Below are positions 35,262-45,587 of a DNA stretch of 64,000 nt, one piece after another (within the stretch, counting starts at the first letter, position 1; each line of letters starts with the position of its first letter). The stretch covers positions 516,973,915 to 517,037,914 of the forward strand of contig NC_057795.1 in the NCBI RefSeq assembly GCF_018294505.1, written 5' to 3'. Origin of the DNA: Triticum aestivum. Taxonomy: Eukaryota > Streptophyta > Magnoliopsida > Poales > Poaceae. The notes under the pieces are model-generated. The model was not told the DNA's origin. It was given only the letters and a program-made list of their open reading frames with translations, and did not search any database. Position numbers and translations under genes: made by a program.

Positions 35262-37220
35262 TCAGGCTGAGAACGACTCATCATCGGAGTCAGCAGCAGG
35301 GATGGGCTCCTCCGTCTCCTCTTCAGACTCAGTCCACATGAGGCCTTGCTTGGCCATCCAGTCCGCCTTAGGAGTGATGTGCTTCTCGGACCCGCTAGAC
35401 ACCTCCTCGCCAAGCTTCCTCAAGATCCTCTTGTCGCGACATCGACTCTGCTTCTGAGCAACATGTGCCCTATACTGACCCTGAGACTGCAGGCAGAACA
35501 ACTTTTTCATCTTTTACTTGAGCTTCTTCGCCCAAGATGGCTCAGAAGAAGGAGGAGTGTATCCATCAGAACTGTCTTCATCATCTTCCTCCTCCTCGAT
35601 CTCATCCTCATCCACATCCATTGTGGCAGCTGCGGCCTCAGCAGAGGTGGTGGTGTTGGCCCATTGGCTCTTGATGCGGAGCTTGATGGGCTCATGGCGA
35701 ATCCATCCGGGGGCCTCGAACTCCTCATTGGGGATAAGCTTCTCCCACGTCTTGGAGATCAAGTGAAACAGATAAGGCCCAGAGATGGGGACCTTACGGT
35801 TGAGCACCACAAACTGAAGCTCGCACCACATGATGTATGAGACATCAAGGGGTTGAGTCTGAACCCGACGCGCGTCCTCACATAGGAGCATCATATCCAC
35901 AGATAGGCATGCACCTTGTCCTTGTCACTGATGCACGGGAAGAGGGTGTTGTGGAAGATCCGATGCATGATGTCGAGGAAAGAGTTCAGCACCCACACCT
36001 TCTTCTTGCTGGCAAGAGTCTTCTCAACTAGGAAGGGCTGGAGCTTGTTCTTGTTCACAGATTCAGCATTGGCATGAGGGCGAACTCCAGTGGGCGTGTC
36101 GAGCCCATCATCAGGAACATGAAGCAGATCCATGAACTCCTTCCATGTAGCAGTAAACTTTTGACCATTGGTCATCCATGTCATGGTCCTTGCGTCATCA
36201 GTGTGGAAGTGGACTGAAGCAAAGAACTGAGCCACGATGTCTGGGTCAAAGTCCAGGTGAAAGGCCATCATGTGCTTAATGCCAAACTGCTCCACTAGAT
36301 CCAAAGCTTCTCCGAAGTAGGTACGGTGCTTTTCCTGCCTCATGTGATGCATGTCAATCCAGTGAACTTCCACATAGTGGTTCTGCTTGGCCTTGATCAC
36401 ATCCATATAGATGAGGTTTTGCTGCTTAGTCTAGAATAGATCATTTCCTCTGAATTTGGCTCGAGGATTCACATAGGGATTGATCTTCCTTCGAGAGATG
36501 AACTCGGCCAGAGGCATCTCATCCATGCCCACAACGGGCTCCTTCTCCTTGTTGGTGGTGTGCTTGGTTTTGCGTGAGGGGGCATTGGAGCCCTCTGGAG
36601 CTTCGCGCAGCCTTTTGGACCCAGTGTCACGGCTTGGATTGGAACGGCGAGCAGCAGCACCGGAGCCACCACCTAAAACACACACCACAAGACAAACACG
36701 CAAGAGACGTGAGAAGGATCAATGCAAAGAACACAACAAAGCAGGTGAAACAAGTAGACACAGCACGTGATAATTGCCACGTGAGGGATTTGAGACAACG
36801 GTAGTATCGCAGTAGGTGCGGAACTAAAATTTTAGTGCTGCTTTGAGCCACGGTAGTACCGCTCCAGGGAGGCATGATAGTACCGTGTCTAGGTGCGGCA
36901 GTAAAATTTTAGTGTCGTGCCTCGCGCGGTAGTACCGCTCGTAGGAGCGGTAGTATCGGATGAGCGGTAGTACCGCACGACTGCAGATCTGAAACCACAA
37001 CGAGATCTACACAGCCGTGACCATTCCGCGGTACTACGGTTGATCAAATCCATCATAGGGCAACATAGCAAGTACCAACTCTACGCATTACTTCTCTCCT
37101 ACATCCTACTCTTGCAAAGATTTAGCCTAAAATCTCAAGAACATCATGCATCTCCCCAAAAACCTAGAAGCAAAAGTACGAGACAAAAAGAGAGGGATTT
37201 GGGGAGAAACCTGGGTCCAT
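35262..37220 (-). pseudogene. extra 3' ORF of the Sirevirus, possibly spliced, broken
   Basis: The frame from 36672 down to 35262 has a basic N-terminus (TGSKRLREAPEGSNA), then a folded-looking domain (FTATWKEFMDLLHVP ... MHRIFHNTLFP ... WCELQFVVLNR) that resembles the family annotated as putative plant transposon protein, then an acidic tail. Breaks: a stop at 36431-36433, a frameshift near 35895 and a stop at 35514-35516. A minimal first exon is possible: atggacccag at 37211-37220 with donor gtttct, joined across 36673-37210 to gtggtggctcc after ttttag, which restores an in-frame MDPGGGSG start. The putative intron is full of the ggtagtacc palindrome. In Sireviruses this position holds an env-like or unknown extra gene. 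The function is unknown. Confidence 0.6.
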
Positions 37221-37580
37221 GGCAAGAGGAAGTGGTGGGGACAATCCCATCGGTCGGAATCCGAGGTGAGCGACCAGAGACGGAGATCCGGCGAGGGCCT
37301 TCGGCGCCGGCTTGGGCAGGAGAGAGAGAGGCGACGTGGGGAGAAAGAGTGAATGGGTATGGGGGAGTTAGAACTCCCCTACCCGCTCTTAACCCCCACA
37401 TGCTCGCTATGCCACGGTAGTACCGCGTGTCCTTGTGGTAGTACCGCCCAAGCGGAAGTACCGCGCCTTGGGCGGTAGTACTGCTCCACCAGCGGCAATA
37501 AAAAATTACTGCCATGCTGGTTGCAGTAGTACCGTGTCCTTGAGGTAGTACCGTGGCAAGCCACGGTAGTACCGTGAACT
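36790..37580. repeat. internal array of gcggtagtaccgc palindromes
   Basis: About fourteen copies, many imperfect, of the same 13-bp palindrome that fills the LTRs (its reverse complement differs only at the central base). They lie upstream of, and in the possible intron of, the extra ORF. Confidence 0.85.
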
Positions 37581-37984
37581 CAAGAAAATGTTGTTTCACG
37601 CCACCTTTGCACGGAACCTTCAAGTGAACAAACACACCAAAGAGCTAGCAAACAAGACACTACAAGCACAAGCTCGGCACGAAGAACGAAAAGCAAGAGA
37701 CAACAAGGACCAAAACGAGACACAAACTCTCCATGGAGAGGGCAGTGGCCGGAGCCACCTATGTTTGAGTTGATTGGTATGGCACCGCGAAGAATTATCC
37801 TTGGTCCCATAACCAAAATTCATCTTTGAAGCACAAGTACCATAAAAATGGCTAATGTGAAAGAGTTGGTCAATTTATGCATAATGGGGGGAGGGAGAGT
37901 TCATTGAGAGAACAACACTCCCCCTATGTCCATGCCTACACCTAAACTAGACAACAAGTTGAGTGTGGTGGGGCGTGCAAGGGT

Positions 37985-38471
37985 TCAAGTCACATTGCTC
38001 GAATCAATGATATTTAGCTCATTCCTTAACTCGTGAAATCTTGCTTCATCCAAGGGATTTGTGAAAATATCTGCAAGGTTATCATGAGTGTTGACATAGT
38101 TGAGCTCGATCTCCCCTCGCCTAATATGATCCCGGATGAAGTGATACTGAATCTCAATATGCTTCGTCTTGAAGTGTTGCACCGGGTTGAGAGAAATCTT
38201 GATGGCACTTCCATTGTCACATCAAAGAGGCACTTTGTCACAAATGACACCGTAATCCTTTAAAGTTTGCCTCATCCATAAGAGTTGTGCACAACAACTA
38301 CCAGCCGCCACATACTCCGCTTCGGTGGAGAGAGACACACAACTTTGCTTCTTGGAAGACAACCTAACCAAAGAGCAACCAAGAAATTGGCACCCTCCGG
38401 AATTGGACTTCCTATCCACTTTGTCTCCCGCCCAATCGGAATCCGAATATCCTTCAAGTTTGAAGTTTGCT
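37985..38471 (-). pseudogene. RNase H domain and C-terminus of Sirevirus pol, broken
   Basis: On the minus strand the frame continues pol after the nested insertion: SDSDWAGDKVDRKSNSGG, then SLSTEAEYVAAG and HIEIQYHFIRDH, classic Copia RNase H motifs, with acidic active-site residues present. A TGA at 38222-38224 interrupts it. The end is at 37985. The missing link to the reverse transcriptase lies at 53103 onward. Confidence 0.88.
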
Positions 38472-38476
38472 CCTCT
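38472..38476. repeat. target site duplication cctct (left) of the Angela-type solo LTR
   Basis: cctct recurs at 53098-53102. Removing the insert rejoins the Sirevirus pol frame at this point. Confidence 0.92.
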
Positions 38477-39148
38477 TGAAGGAAATATGCCCTAGAGGCA
38501 ATAATAATTATTATTTATTTCCTTGTTTCATGATAAATGTTTATTATTCATGCTAGAATTGTATTAACCGGAAACATAATACATGTGTGACTACATAGAC
38601 AAACATAGTGTCACTAGTATGCCTCTACTTGACTAGCTCGTTAATCAAAGATGGTTAAGTTTCCTAACCATAGACATGAGTTGTCATTTGATTAACGGGA
38701 TCACATCATTAAAAGAATGATGTGATTGACTTGACTCATTCCACTAGCTTAGCACTTGATCGTTTAGTATGTTGCTATTGCTTTTTTCATGACTTATACA
38801 TGTTCCTATGACTATGAGATTATGCAACTCCCGTTTACCGGAGGAACACTTTGTGTGCTACCAAACGTCACAACGTAATTGGGTGATTATAAAGGTGCTC
38901 TACAGGTGTCTCCGAAGGTACTTGTTGAGTTGGCGTATTTTGAGATTAGGATTTGTCACTCCGATTGTCGGAGAGGTATCTCTGGGCCCTCTCGGTAATG
39001 CACATCACTATAAGCCTTGCAAGCAATGTGACTAATGAGTTAGTTGCAGGATGATGCATTATGGAACGAGTAAAGAGACTTGTCGGTAATGAGATTGAAC
39101 TAGGTATTGAGATACCGACGATCGAATCTCGGGCAAGTAACATACCGA

Positions 39149-39550
39149 CACTACTAGGAAAATGCCTATAGATAGAAGTTTACCAGTAGCATTTGTTTGC
39201 AACCCAACGCTACTAGTAGTTAGTAGTAGCGTTGGCTACAAACAACGCTATTGGTATATGTTAGCAGCAGCGCTTGTTACCAGGGACCACGCTACTACTA
39301 AGTGTAACACACCACACCCCCTGGTCAAAACATAGCAGTAGCGCCTGTCCTCCAACCTGCGCTACTGCTAGTATAGTATCTATAGCGCATGTCTTACAAA
39401 GCGCGCTACTGCTAATTTTTCTATGTATAACATTTTACCAATAGCGTGTGTTTCTTGCCAGCGCTATAAGCAGTGCAACCCTAGCGGTAGATATTTTGCA
39501 AGCTGCCATAGTAGTAGCGCGTATGGGTGACCCGCGCTACTGCTATGCCC
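39149..39550 (+). repeat. 5' subterminal repeat region of the CACTA
   Basis: Multiple direct and inverted copies of the gcgctactgct / agtagcgcg motif follow the terminal repeat. In En/Spm-type elements such subterminal motifs bind the element's own proteins and help define the ends. Confidence 0.8.
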
Positions 39551-39713
39551 GCCAGCCACCTACCACCTTTCCCCTTCTTCCTCCCCTCTCTTCTTCCCCC
39601 TTCCTTTCTCCCCCTTTCCTTGCACCTTGCTTGTTCCTTTCAATGCTCCCCCACCACCACCCCTCCATTAGAGCCCTCCCTCCCCCTCTTCTTTGCCCCT
39701 CCACCACCCCTAG

Positions 39714-40058
39714 NNNNNNNNNNNNNNNNNNNNNNNNNNNNNNNNNNNNNNNNNNNNNNNNNNNNNNNNNNNNNNNNNNNNNNNNNNNNNNNNNNNNNNN
39801 NNNNNNNNNNNNNNNNNNNNNNNNNNNNNNNNNNNNNNNNNNNNNNNNNNNNNNNNNNNNNNNNNNNNNNNNNNNNNNNNNNNNNNNNNNNNNNNNNNNN
39901 NNNNNNNNNNNNNNNNNNNNNNNNNNNNNNNNNNNNNNNNNNNNNNNNNNNNNNNNNNNNNNNNNNNNNNNNNNNNNNNNNNNNNNNNNNNNNNNNNNNN
40001 NNNNNNNNNNNNNNNNNNNNNNNNNNNNNNNNNNNNNNNNNNNNNNNNNNNNNNNNNN
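39714..40058. other. assembly gap (345 N)
   Basis: Run of N within a C/T-rich promoter-like stretch of the CACTA. The same phrase (ccctccctccccctcttctt) occurs on both sides, so a tandem repeat probably collapsed here. Confidence 0.99.
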
Positions 40059-40147
40059 CATTAATGCCCTCCCTCCCCCTCTTCTTTTCCCTCCTCCCAC
40101 TTCCATTAATGCCTTCCCTCTTCTCTCCCTCTCCTTTCCTACTATCT

Positions 40148-40230
40148 CCCTATAGCTAGCTAGCTCTCTCTCTCTCTCTCTCTCTCCCTAGCTAGCTAGC
40201 TAGTTAGTTAGATCTATATATCTAGATCTA
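40148..40230. repeat. simple repeats (gcta)n, (ct)n, (agat/tatc) in CACTA gene 1 promoter
   Basis: agctagctagct, then about eleven ct units, then gctagctagctagtta and a tagatctatatatctagatcta palindrome-like stretch. Confidence 0.85.
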
Positions 40231-40428
40231 CTAGGTAATTAAGAAGAAAGGTGCTCGATATCCCTCTCGACACATAGGTGAGCAAAAAAAGGTGTTTGTG
40301 TGGATAGGACCGAAACTATATATATATGGGCGATATGAGAATATATATACCGAATTGTGTGTGGCATAATTTGAGTTGCCTACATTGTGTATTTGATGAA
40401 ATAATGTGGGTGACATTAGTTGCCTATG

Positions 40429-40532
40429 TTTTGCCGAAATGTCGATTCAATTCCGTTTCGGCAAATTTCGGGCATGCAAACTCAATATGTCCTATGTTTA
40501 GGGAAGGTCATGCCGAATTTTTGTATGAATTT
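40429..40532 (+). promoter_or_regulatory. leader of CACTA gene 1, homologous to the gene 2 hairpin
   Basis: ttttgccgaaatgtcgattca ... ggcaaatttcgggc ... aaggtcatgccgaa aligns by eye at roughly three quarters identity to 45320-45416, and equally to the reverse complement of 45412-45500. Confidence 0.75.
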
Positions 40533-40632
40533 GATCCATGCATGCATGTATACGTGGTTATAATATTTGCTCCGCCCGCAGGTGATCATGAAGGTCAATG
40601 GAAGGAAGGTGGAAAGATACTAGCAATCCGCT

Positions 40633-43600
40633 GTGGATGACATGTATGAAAAAAGACTAAGGAATGTTTTATGTCCGTGTCGAAAATGCAAAGGAATAGT
40701 CAGGCTCGACCCCTTTGAGGGTGGTAAATTCAAGGCGCACCTGCTCATGCATGGTTTCATGCATGGCCATACTCGGTGGATAAGTGAAGAAGAAGAAGAT
40801 GATGATGAGGAGGAGGACGTCGGCGGGGCAGGAAATAATGACATGGGGCCACCAGACGAAGAGATGACCGATTATGTGCCCGAACAGGAAGACGGCCTCG
40901 GAAATGTCGATGGCGAAGAGGCAGTTCAAGGCAGAGAAGACGCAGACACGCCACCGTATTTGTCGCTACTAAGTTCAGCCATGTGGGACCCGCATGGCGA
41001 GACCTGCTTCGCAAGAAGACGACTAGCGACAGAGCTGCTTCTAGAGAGGAGGCCAAACTGGCGCAACTGGAGGTAGACTCGATGACTCCTTTGTATGATG
41101 GTTGCAATAATCCCGAGGTGACCCGCTTGAGTTTCACACTAGAACTTCTAAAGATGAAGGCAAAAAACAAATGGACAGATACAAGCCTGGATGAGCTTCT
41201 GAAGTACCTAAAGAAGGTTCTTCCCACGGGAAGCCTGTGTCCTACTAGTGTCGAGGAGGCAAAGAAAATCATGTGCCCTCTTGATCTGCCACATATTAGA
41301 TATCACGCATGCATCAATGATTGCATCATATATCGGAACGAGCACGCGGAAAAATCCATCTGTCCAAAGTGCAATGCTTCACGATATAAAAAGGCCAGAA
41401 AGAAAGCTCCACAGAAAGTTGGATGGTACTTTCGATCACTCCGCGTCTACAACGGTATTTCATAGATCCTAAGGAAGCAAAGCTTATGTGCTGGCACGCG
41501 GAGAGGGTGAAGCCAGATGACGGAGATGAACCGAAGCTGAGACACCTCGCAGATGCTAGCCAGTGGAGAGCATTAAATGCTGAATTTGAATTTTTCGCAA
41601 ATGATCCAAGGAACATCGTGCTTGGCGCTAGTAGTGATGGCATGAATCCATTTGGCAACCAGAACACCAATCATAGCACATGGCCCGTGTTTGTATGGAT
41701 GTACAACCTCCCCCCTGGTTGTGCATGAAGGAAAAATACATACACATGGCTATGCTTATTCAAGGTCCGAGACAACCGGGAAATGATATAAATATGTATC
41801 TCAGGTTACTGAAAGAGGAGTTACAGACTTTATGGACAACACCGGCCAAGACATGGGATGCAAGCAAAGGAGAGTATTTCTACATGAGAGCTGCGCTGAT
41901 CACGACGGTGCAGGACTATCTCGGTTACGGCTATCTCTCCGGCCAGGTGTGCCATGGATATTGCGGATGCACGAGGTGCATGGATGATACAACTTCTCTG
42001 CAGCTATTGAAAGATGGCGGGTCTTCGAAAATCATGTACATGGGCCATCGAAGATGGCTCGAGAAGGATGACCCATGGATAAAGCATGGAGATCTATTCA
42101 ATGGTAAGGCTGAGCATCGAGGTCCTCCACGTAAGCGTCGCGGTGCAGAAATATATGAGTTATTGAAGAACTGGGAAGAGTGCCCCTCGCCGGGAAAGAC
42201 AAAGAAAAAGGCGCCGGAGCCCCTGCTGAAGATATGGAAGACGAGATTTGTTTTCTAGGACTTGGAATACTGGCCCATACTCGACACGCCTCATAGCCTT
42301 GATCAAATGCATATCACAAAAAATATCCTTGAGAGTTTGCTTGGAACATTGATGAACATGCCGGAGAGGACCAAGGATGGGCCGAAGGCAAGAAAAGACT
42401 TGGCATTTTTGAAAATCAGGAAAGATCTTCAAATGCCCGGTAAAAGGTCATCAGAGGAGACCGAGACAGAGATGAAGACGGAAGATAGGGGCAAAAAAGT
42501 AAACAAGAAGTAAGAACAATATTGCCCCCCTCTTGCTTCACCTTAGATCCAAAGGAGGTCGATCAATTGTTCAAGTGCCTTGCCAGAATCAAAGTTAGTT
42601 CCGGATACCGGGGGAAGATAAGCAAATATCTGGACACTAAGAAAAAAAGGTTCAGTGGGATGAAGTCTCACGACTGTCATGTGATGATGACGCAGTTACT
42701 CCCAGTTGCACTTAGAGGTATTATGGACACACATGTGCGTGAGACGCTTACTGACCTATGCCACTTTTTTGATGCTATCTCTCGAAAGTCGATTAGTGTG
42801 AAGAAACTCCATAGGCTACAGGAAGAGATGTTGTCATACTGAATGAGCTAGAGATGTACTTCCCGCTCGCGTTCTTTGATGTCATGGTGCATCTATGTGT
42901 CCACATCGTGGATGACATCATCGACCTAGGGCCGACATTCCTGCATAGCATGATGCCGTTTGAGAGGATGAATGGGGTAATCAAAGGATTCATTCGTAAC
43001 ATGTCCCGTCCCGATGGAAGCATAGCCCAGGGGTATCTGACCAAAGAGTGCATCTCTTTCTGTGAGAGTTATCTGACCAAAGACCCTGTTGTTGGTTTGC
43101 CCGTCAACTAGCATTGTGGAAGGCTCGAAGGCGAAGGTCACACCAACGGTCATAGGGATGTGAATGTGTTACGCTCGGGCTGACAAAACGACCTTGACAG
43201 GGCAAACTTAGTAGTGCTACAACACCTAGATGTGCTAGAAGATTTCGTGACACTGCACAAAGAGGCCATCGCAAAGAAGTACCGTGACCGTGGGGTGCAC
43301 AGGACGGACGCTGAAGTTATTAGAGAGCACAACTCCACTTTCTTGCGTTGGTTCAAAGAGAAAGTTCTGGCTAATCCCCCGGACGAGGGTTGTCCGAACA
43401 GAACACTCATATATGCCTTAGCACATGGCCCCTCGACCAACCTCGCGACTTATCAAGCATACGATATCAATGGATACACGTTCTACACGGAGGAGAAAGA
43501 TAAAAACAGTGATGACCAAAACTCAGGGGTGACGATGGAATCCATGACCGGGAATGTAATTGAAATATATTACGGAAGGGTCGAAGAATTATGGGAGCTT

Positions 43601-44071
43601 AACTACTCTGGATTGCATAACACGACGATGTTCCGTGTCAGATGGGCTAAAAATGTACACAGATAAAACCGACATTTCACTACCATGTGTATACCCGACT
43701 CCGATGATAGCGGTACCGTCAATGCCATCGCCAAAAATGAGCCATGGGTACACGCTAAACAAGTGACACAATATTTCTTCATAACTGATCCGATCAATCC
43801 TAGCCGTGTTATCATGAAGTCAAGCAAAAGGAGCATCGCCGGAATGGATGGAGTCGCCAACGAGGAAGACTATGACCAGTACGGTGATCCGATGAGGGAA
43901 GATGATGCTGATGACGATGAAACATATGTCAAAAGAAGAATGAGGACTACATTACCTACGAAAGATCGTAATCCCTGGAGAAGGAAAAGTCATGACCATG
44001 GGCTCAATTATTCGACAACGAACAAAAGAGGGAAGAAGATCAGTCTGAAGCGTCGTCGTCGCCCTAGCTGA
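40633..44071 (+). pseudogene. TNP2-type CACTA transposase (gene 1), decayed
   Basis: The plus-strand reading frames, in order, match plant CACTA transposases (Transposase_21 family). The N-terminus has CPCRKCKG (40672-40695) and an acidic stretch. Then come LPHIRYHACINDCIIYRNEH and CPKCNASRYK (zinc-binding), WHAERVKPDD, FVWMYNLPPG, DYLGYGYLSGQ with CHGYCGCTRC, HSLDQMHITKNILESLLGT, the conserved MKSHDCHVMMTQLLPVALRG (42661-42720), FDVMVHLCVHIVDDI, NGVIKGF and a long basic C-terminus. The enzyme would cut and join element ends in the nucleus. The frame changes several times and stops occur at 42256-42258, 43109-43111 and 43664-43666, so it cannot make full protein. Some shifts may be unrecognised introns. 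The start is uncertain: an in-frame ATG exists at 40642. Confidence 0.88.
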
Positions 44072-44149
44072 TAAACTAATCCAAAAGTTTGTGTGTGTCT
44101 AGCTATTTTGTATATCGCCGATAGCGGTCAAATGATGTAAGATATATAT

Positions 44150-44372
44150 TATACTAATTATTATCTGGAGGGTAACAATGGTATATTGCATAAGAAAGGA
44201 AGTTTTGCAAAATGAAAATGAAAAGAAAAAGAAAAGTGCAAACGAAAGAAAAAGGAAAAGAAAAAGAAAAAGAAAGGAAGTTTTGCAAAATGAAATGAAA
44301 AGAAAAAGAAAAAGGAACTAATAAGTTGTGAAAAATGAAATGCAATAAAAATAAAATTAAAATGAAAAAAAA
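44150..44372. repeat. A/G-rich low-complexity region
   Basis: Repeated aaaagaaaaag and aaatgaaaatg units, with a duplicated block ggaagttttgcaaaatgaaa at 44199 and 44277. Lies in the spacer between the two CACTA genes. Confidence 0.8.
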
Positions 44373-44373
44373 G

Positions 44374-44546
44374 AGTTAGCAGTAGCGCGTTTTATCCAGG
44401 GAAGTGCTATAGCTAAGAAAAAGGAAAATAAAAAATAAATAAAGAAAATAAGTAGCAGTAGCGCGTTATTGCTGGACCAGCGCTATAGCTAAGTTAGCTA
44501 TAACGCGTTTTGCCAACACGCGCTATAGCTAAGTTAGCTATAACAC
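44374..44546 (+). promoter_or_regulatory. internal copy of CACTA subterminal-type motifs between genes 1 and 2
   Basis: agcagtagcgcg occurs at about 44377 and 44455. Two copies of a near-palindrome, gcgctatagctaa-g-ttagctataacgc, follow at about 44489-44515 and 44520-44545. These resemble the motifs at the element's ends although this is 5 kb inside, just before the GC-rich promoter of gene 2. Confidence 0.7.
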
Positions 44547-44559
44547 CGGTCCGCTCGAT

Positions 44560-45056
44560 CCCCTCTGACTCTCTCTCACTCGCTCCGCTCGATCCTCTCT
44601 TGACTCCACCGCCGACGCCGCCCCGCCCACGCCGCCGCCGACGCCAGCCCCGCCCCGCCCCGCCCGCCCCTCCGNNNNNNNNNNNNNNNNNNNNNNNNNN
44701 NNNNNNNNNNNNNNNNNNNNNNNNNNNNNNNNNNNNNNNNNNNNNNNNNNNNNNNNNNNNNNNNNNNNNNNNNNNNNNNNNNNNNNNNNNNNNNNNNNNN
44801 NNNNNNNNNNNNNNNNNNNNNNNNNNNNNNNNNNNNNNNNNNNNNNNNNNNNNNNNNNNNNNNNNNNNNNNNNNNNNNNNNNNNNNNNNNNNNNNNNNNN
44901 NNNNNNNNNNNNNNNNNAGATCGGCGACCCCGGCGACCCCAACGCCGGCCACCGGCCCCGACCCCTTCAGCGCCTCCCTCCGTGAAGCAGCCGGCGACGC
45001 CCAGCAACGCCAGCTAGCACTAGGTGCCTTTCCCTCCCCTCCCAAGTGTTAGTGCT
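44560..45056 (+). promoter_or_regulatory. GC-rich promoter-like region of CACTA gene 2
   Basis: ccgccgacgcc and cgccccgccc repeats on both sides of a gap, resembling a CpG-rich grass promoter/5' UTR. Followed by degenerate tagtgttagt repeats to 45150. Confidence 0.5.
44675..44917. other. assembly gap (243 N)
   Basis: Run of N inside the GC-rich repeat. Confidence 0.99.
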
Positions 45057-45318
45057 AGTTAGTGTTAGTTAGCTTAATTTGCTGTTAGTGCTAGTTAGTT
45101 AATTGTTGTTAGTGTTAGTGTTAGCCCAGTGATAGTTAGTGTTAATATTGATGCATGTGTGATGCTGCTATTGATGCATGTGTGCTGCTGCTATTGACAG
45201 TAAATTCAGTTAACTGAATCCTGCATGATTCAGTTAATTCAGTGTGTGTGATGATGATTTGGCTGCTATTGAGATCTTATATTGATGATTTGGCAAAATA
45301 TTGACCTAAGTGATCTAC

Positions 45319-45501
45319 GTTTTGCCGGAAATGTTGATTCATTTCCATTCTGGCAAATTTCAGGCGCTCTATATGTGCACTTTCTAGCAAAGGTCATGCC
45401 GAAATTTTCCGTGAATTTCGGCATGACTTGTGCTAGAAAGTTGGACATATCGAGTGCTTGAGATTTGTCGCGACGGGAATGAACAACATTTCTGGCAAAA
45501 C
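45319..45501 (+). ncRNA. long foldback hairpin in the leader of CACTA gene 2
   Basis: The left arm 45319-45406 pairs with the right arm 45414-45501 over nearly its whole length, with a 7-base loop. The inner stem is gaaatt/aatttc extended through ggtcatgcc and ctttctagc; the outer stem is ttttgcc(g/a)gaaatgttg with its complement. I paired it base by base and found only a handful of mismatches and bulges plus some G-U pairs. In RNA this would be a Dicer-type substrate. Whether it is processed is unknown. Classing it as a non-coding RNA is inference; the foldback itself is seen. Confidence 0.65.
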
Positions 45502-45587
45502 AAAGGTCGTCACTTTTTTTTGTCATTATTGACTTTATTATATGAAGCCTGATAATTAAACGACTACAACATTGAACCCTAGGAAAC

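Noticed and set aside
35346..35840. 164-residue plus-strand ORF
   Set aside because: Lies antisense to the Sirevirus extra gene and reads its Glu/Asp-rich region in complement.
39448..40159. ORFs spanning the N gaps (also at 1776-2236, 10007-10562 and 44494-45052)
   Set aside because: They are open only because N codons are not stops; the real flanking sequence is low-complexity.
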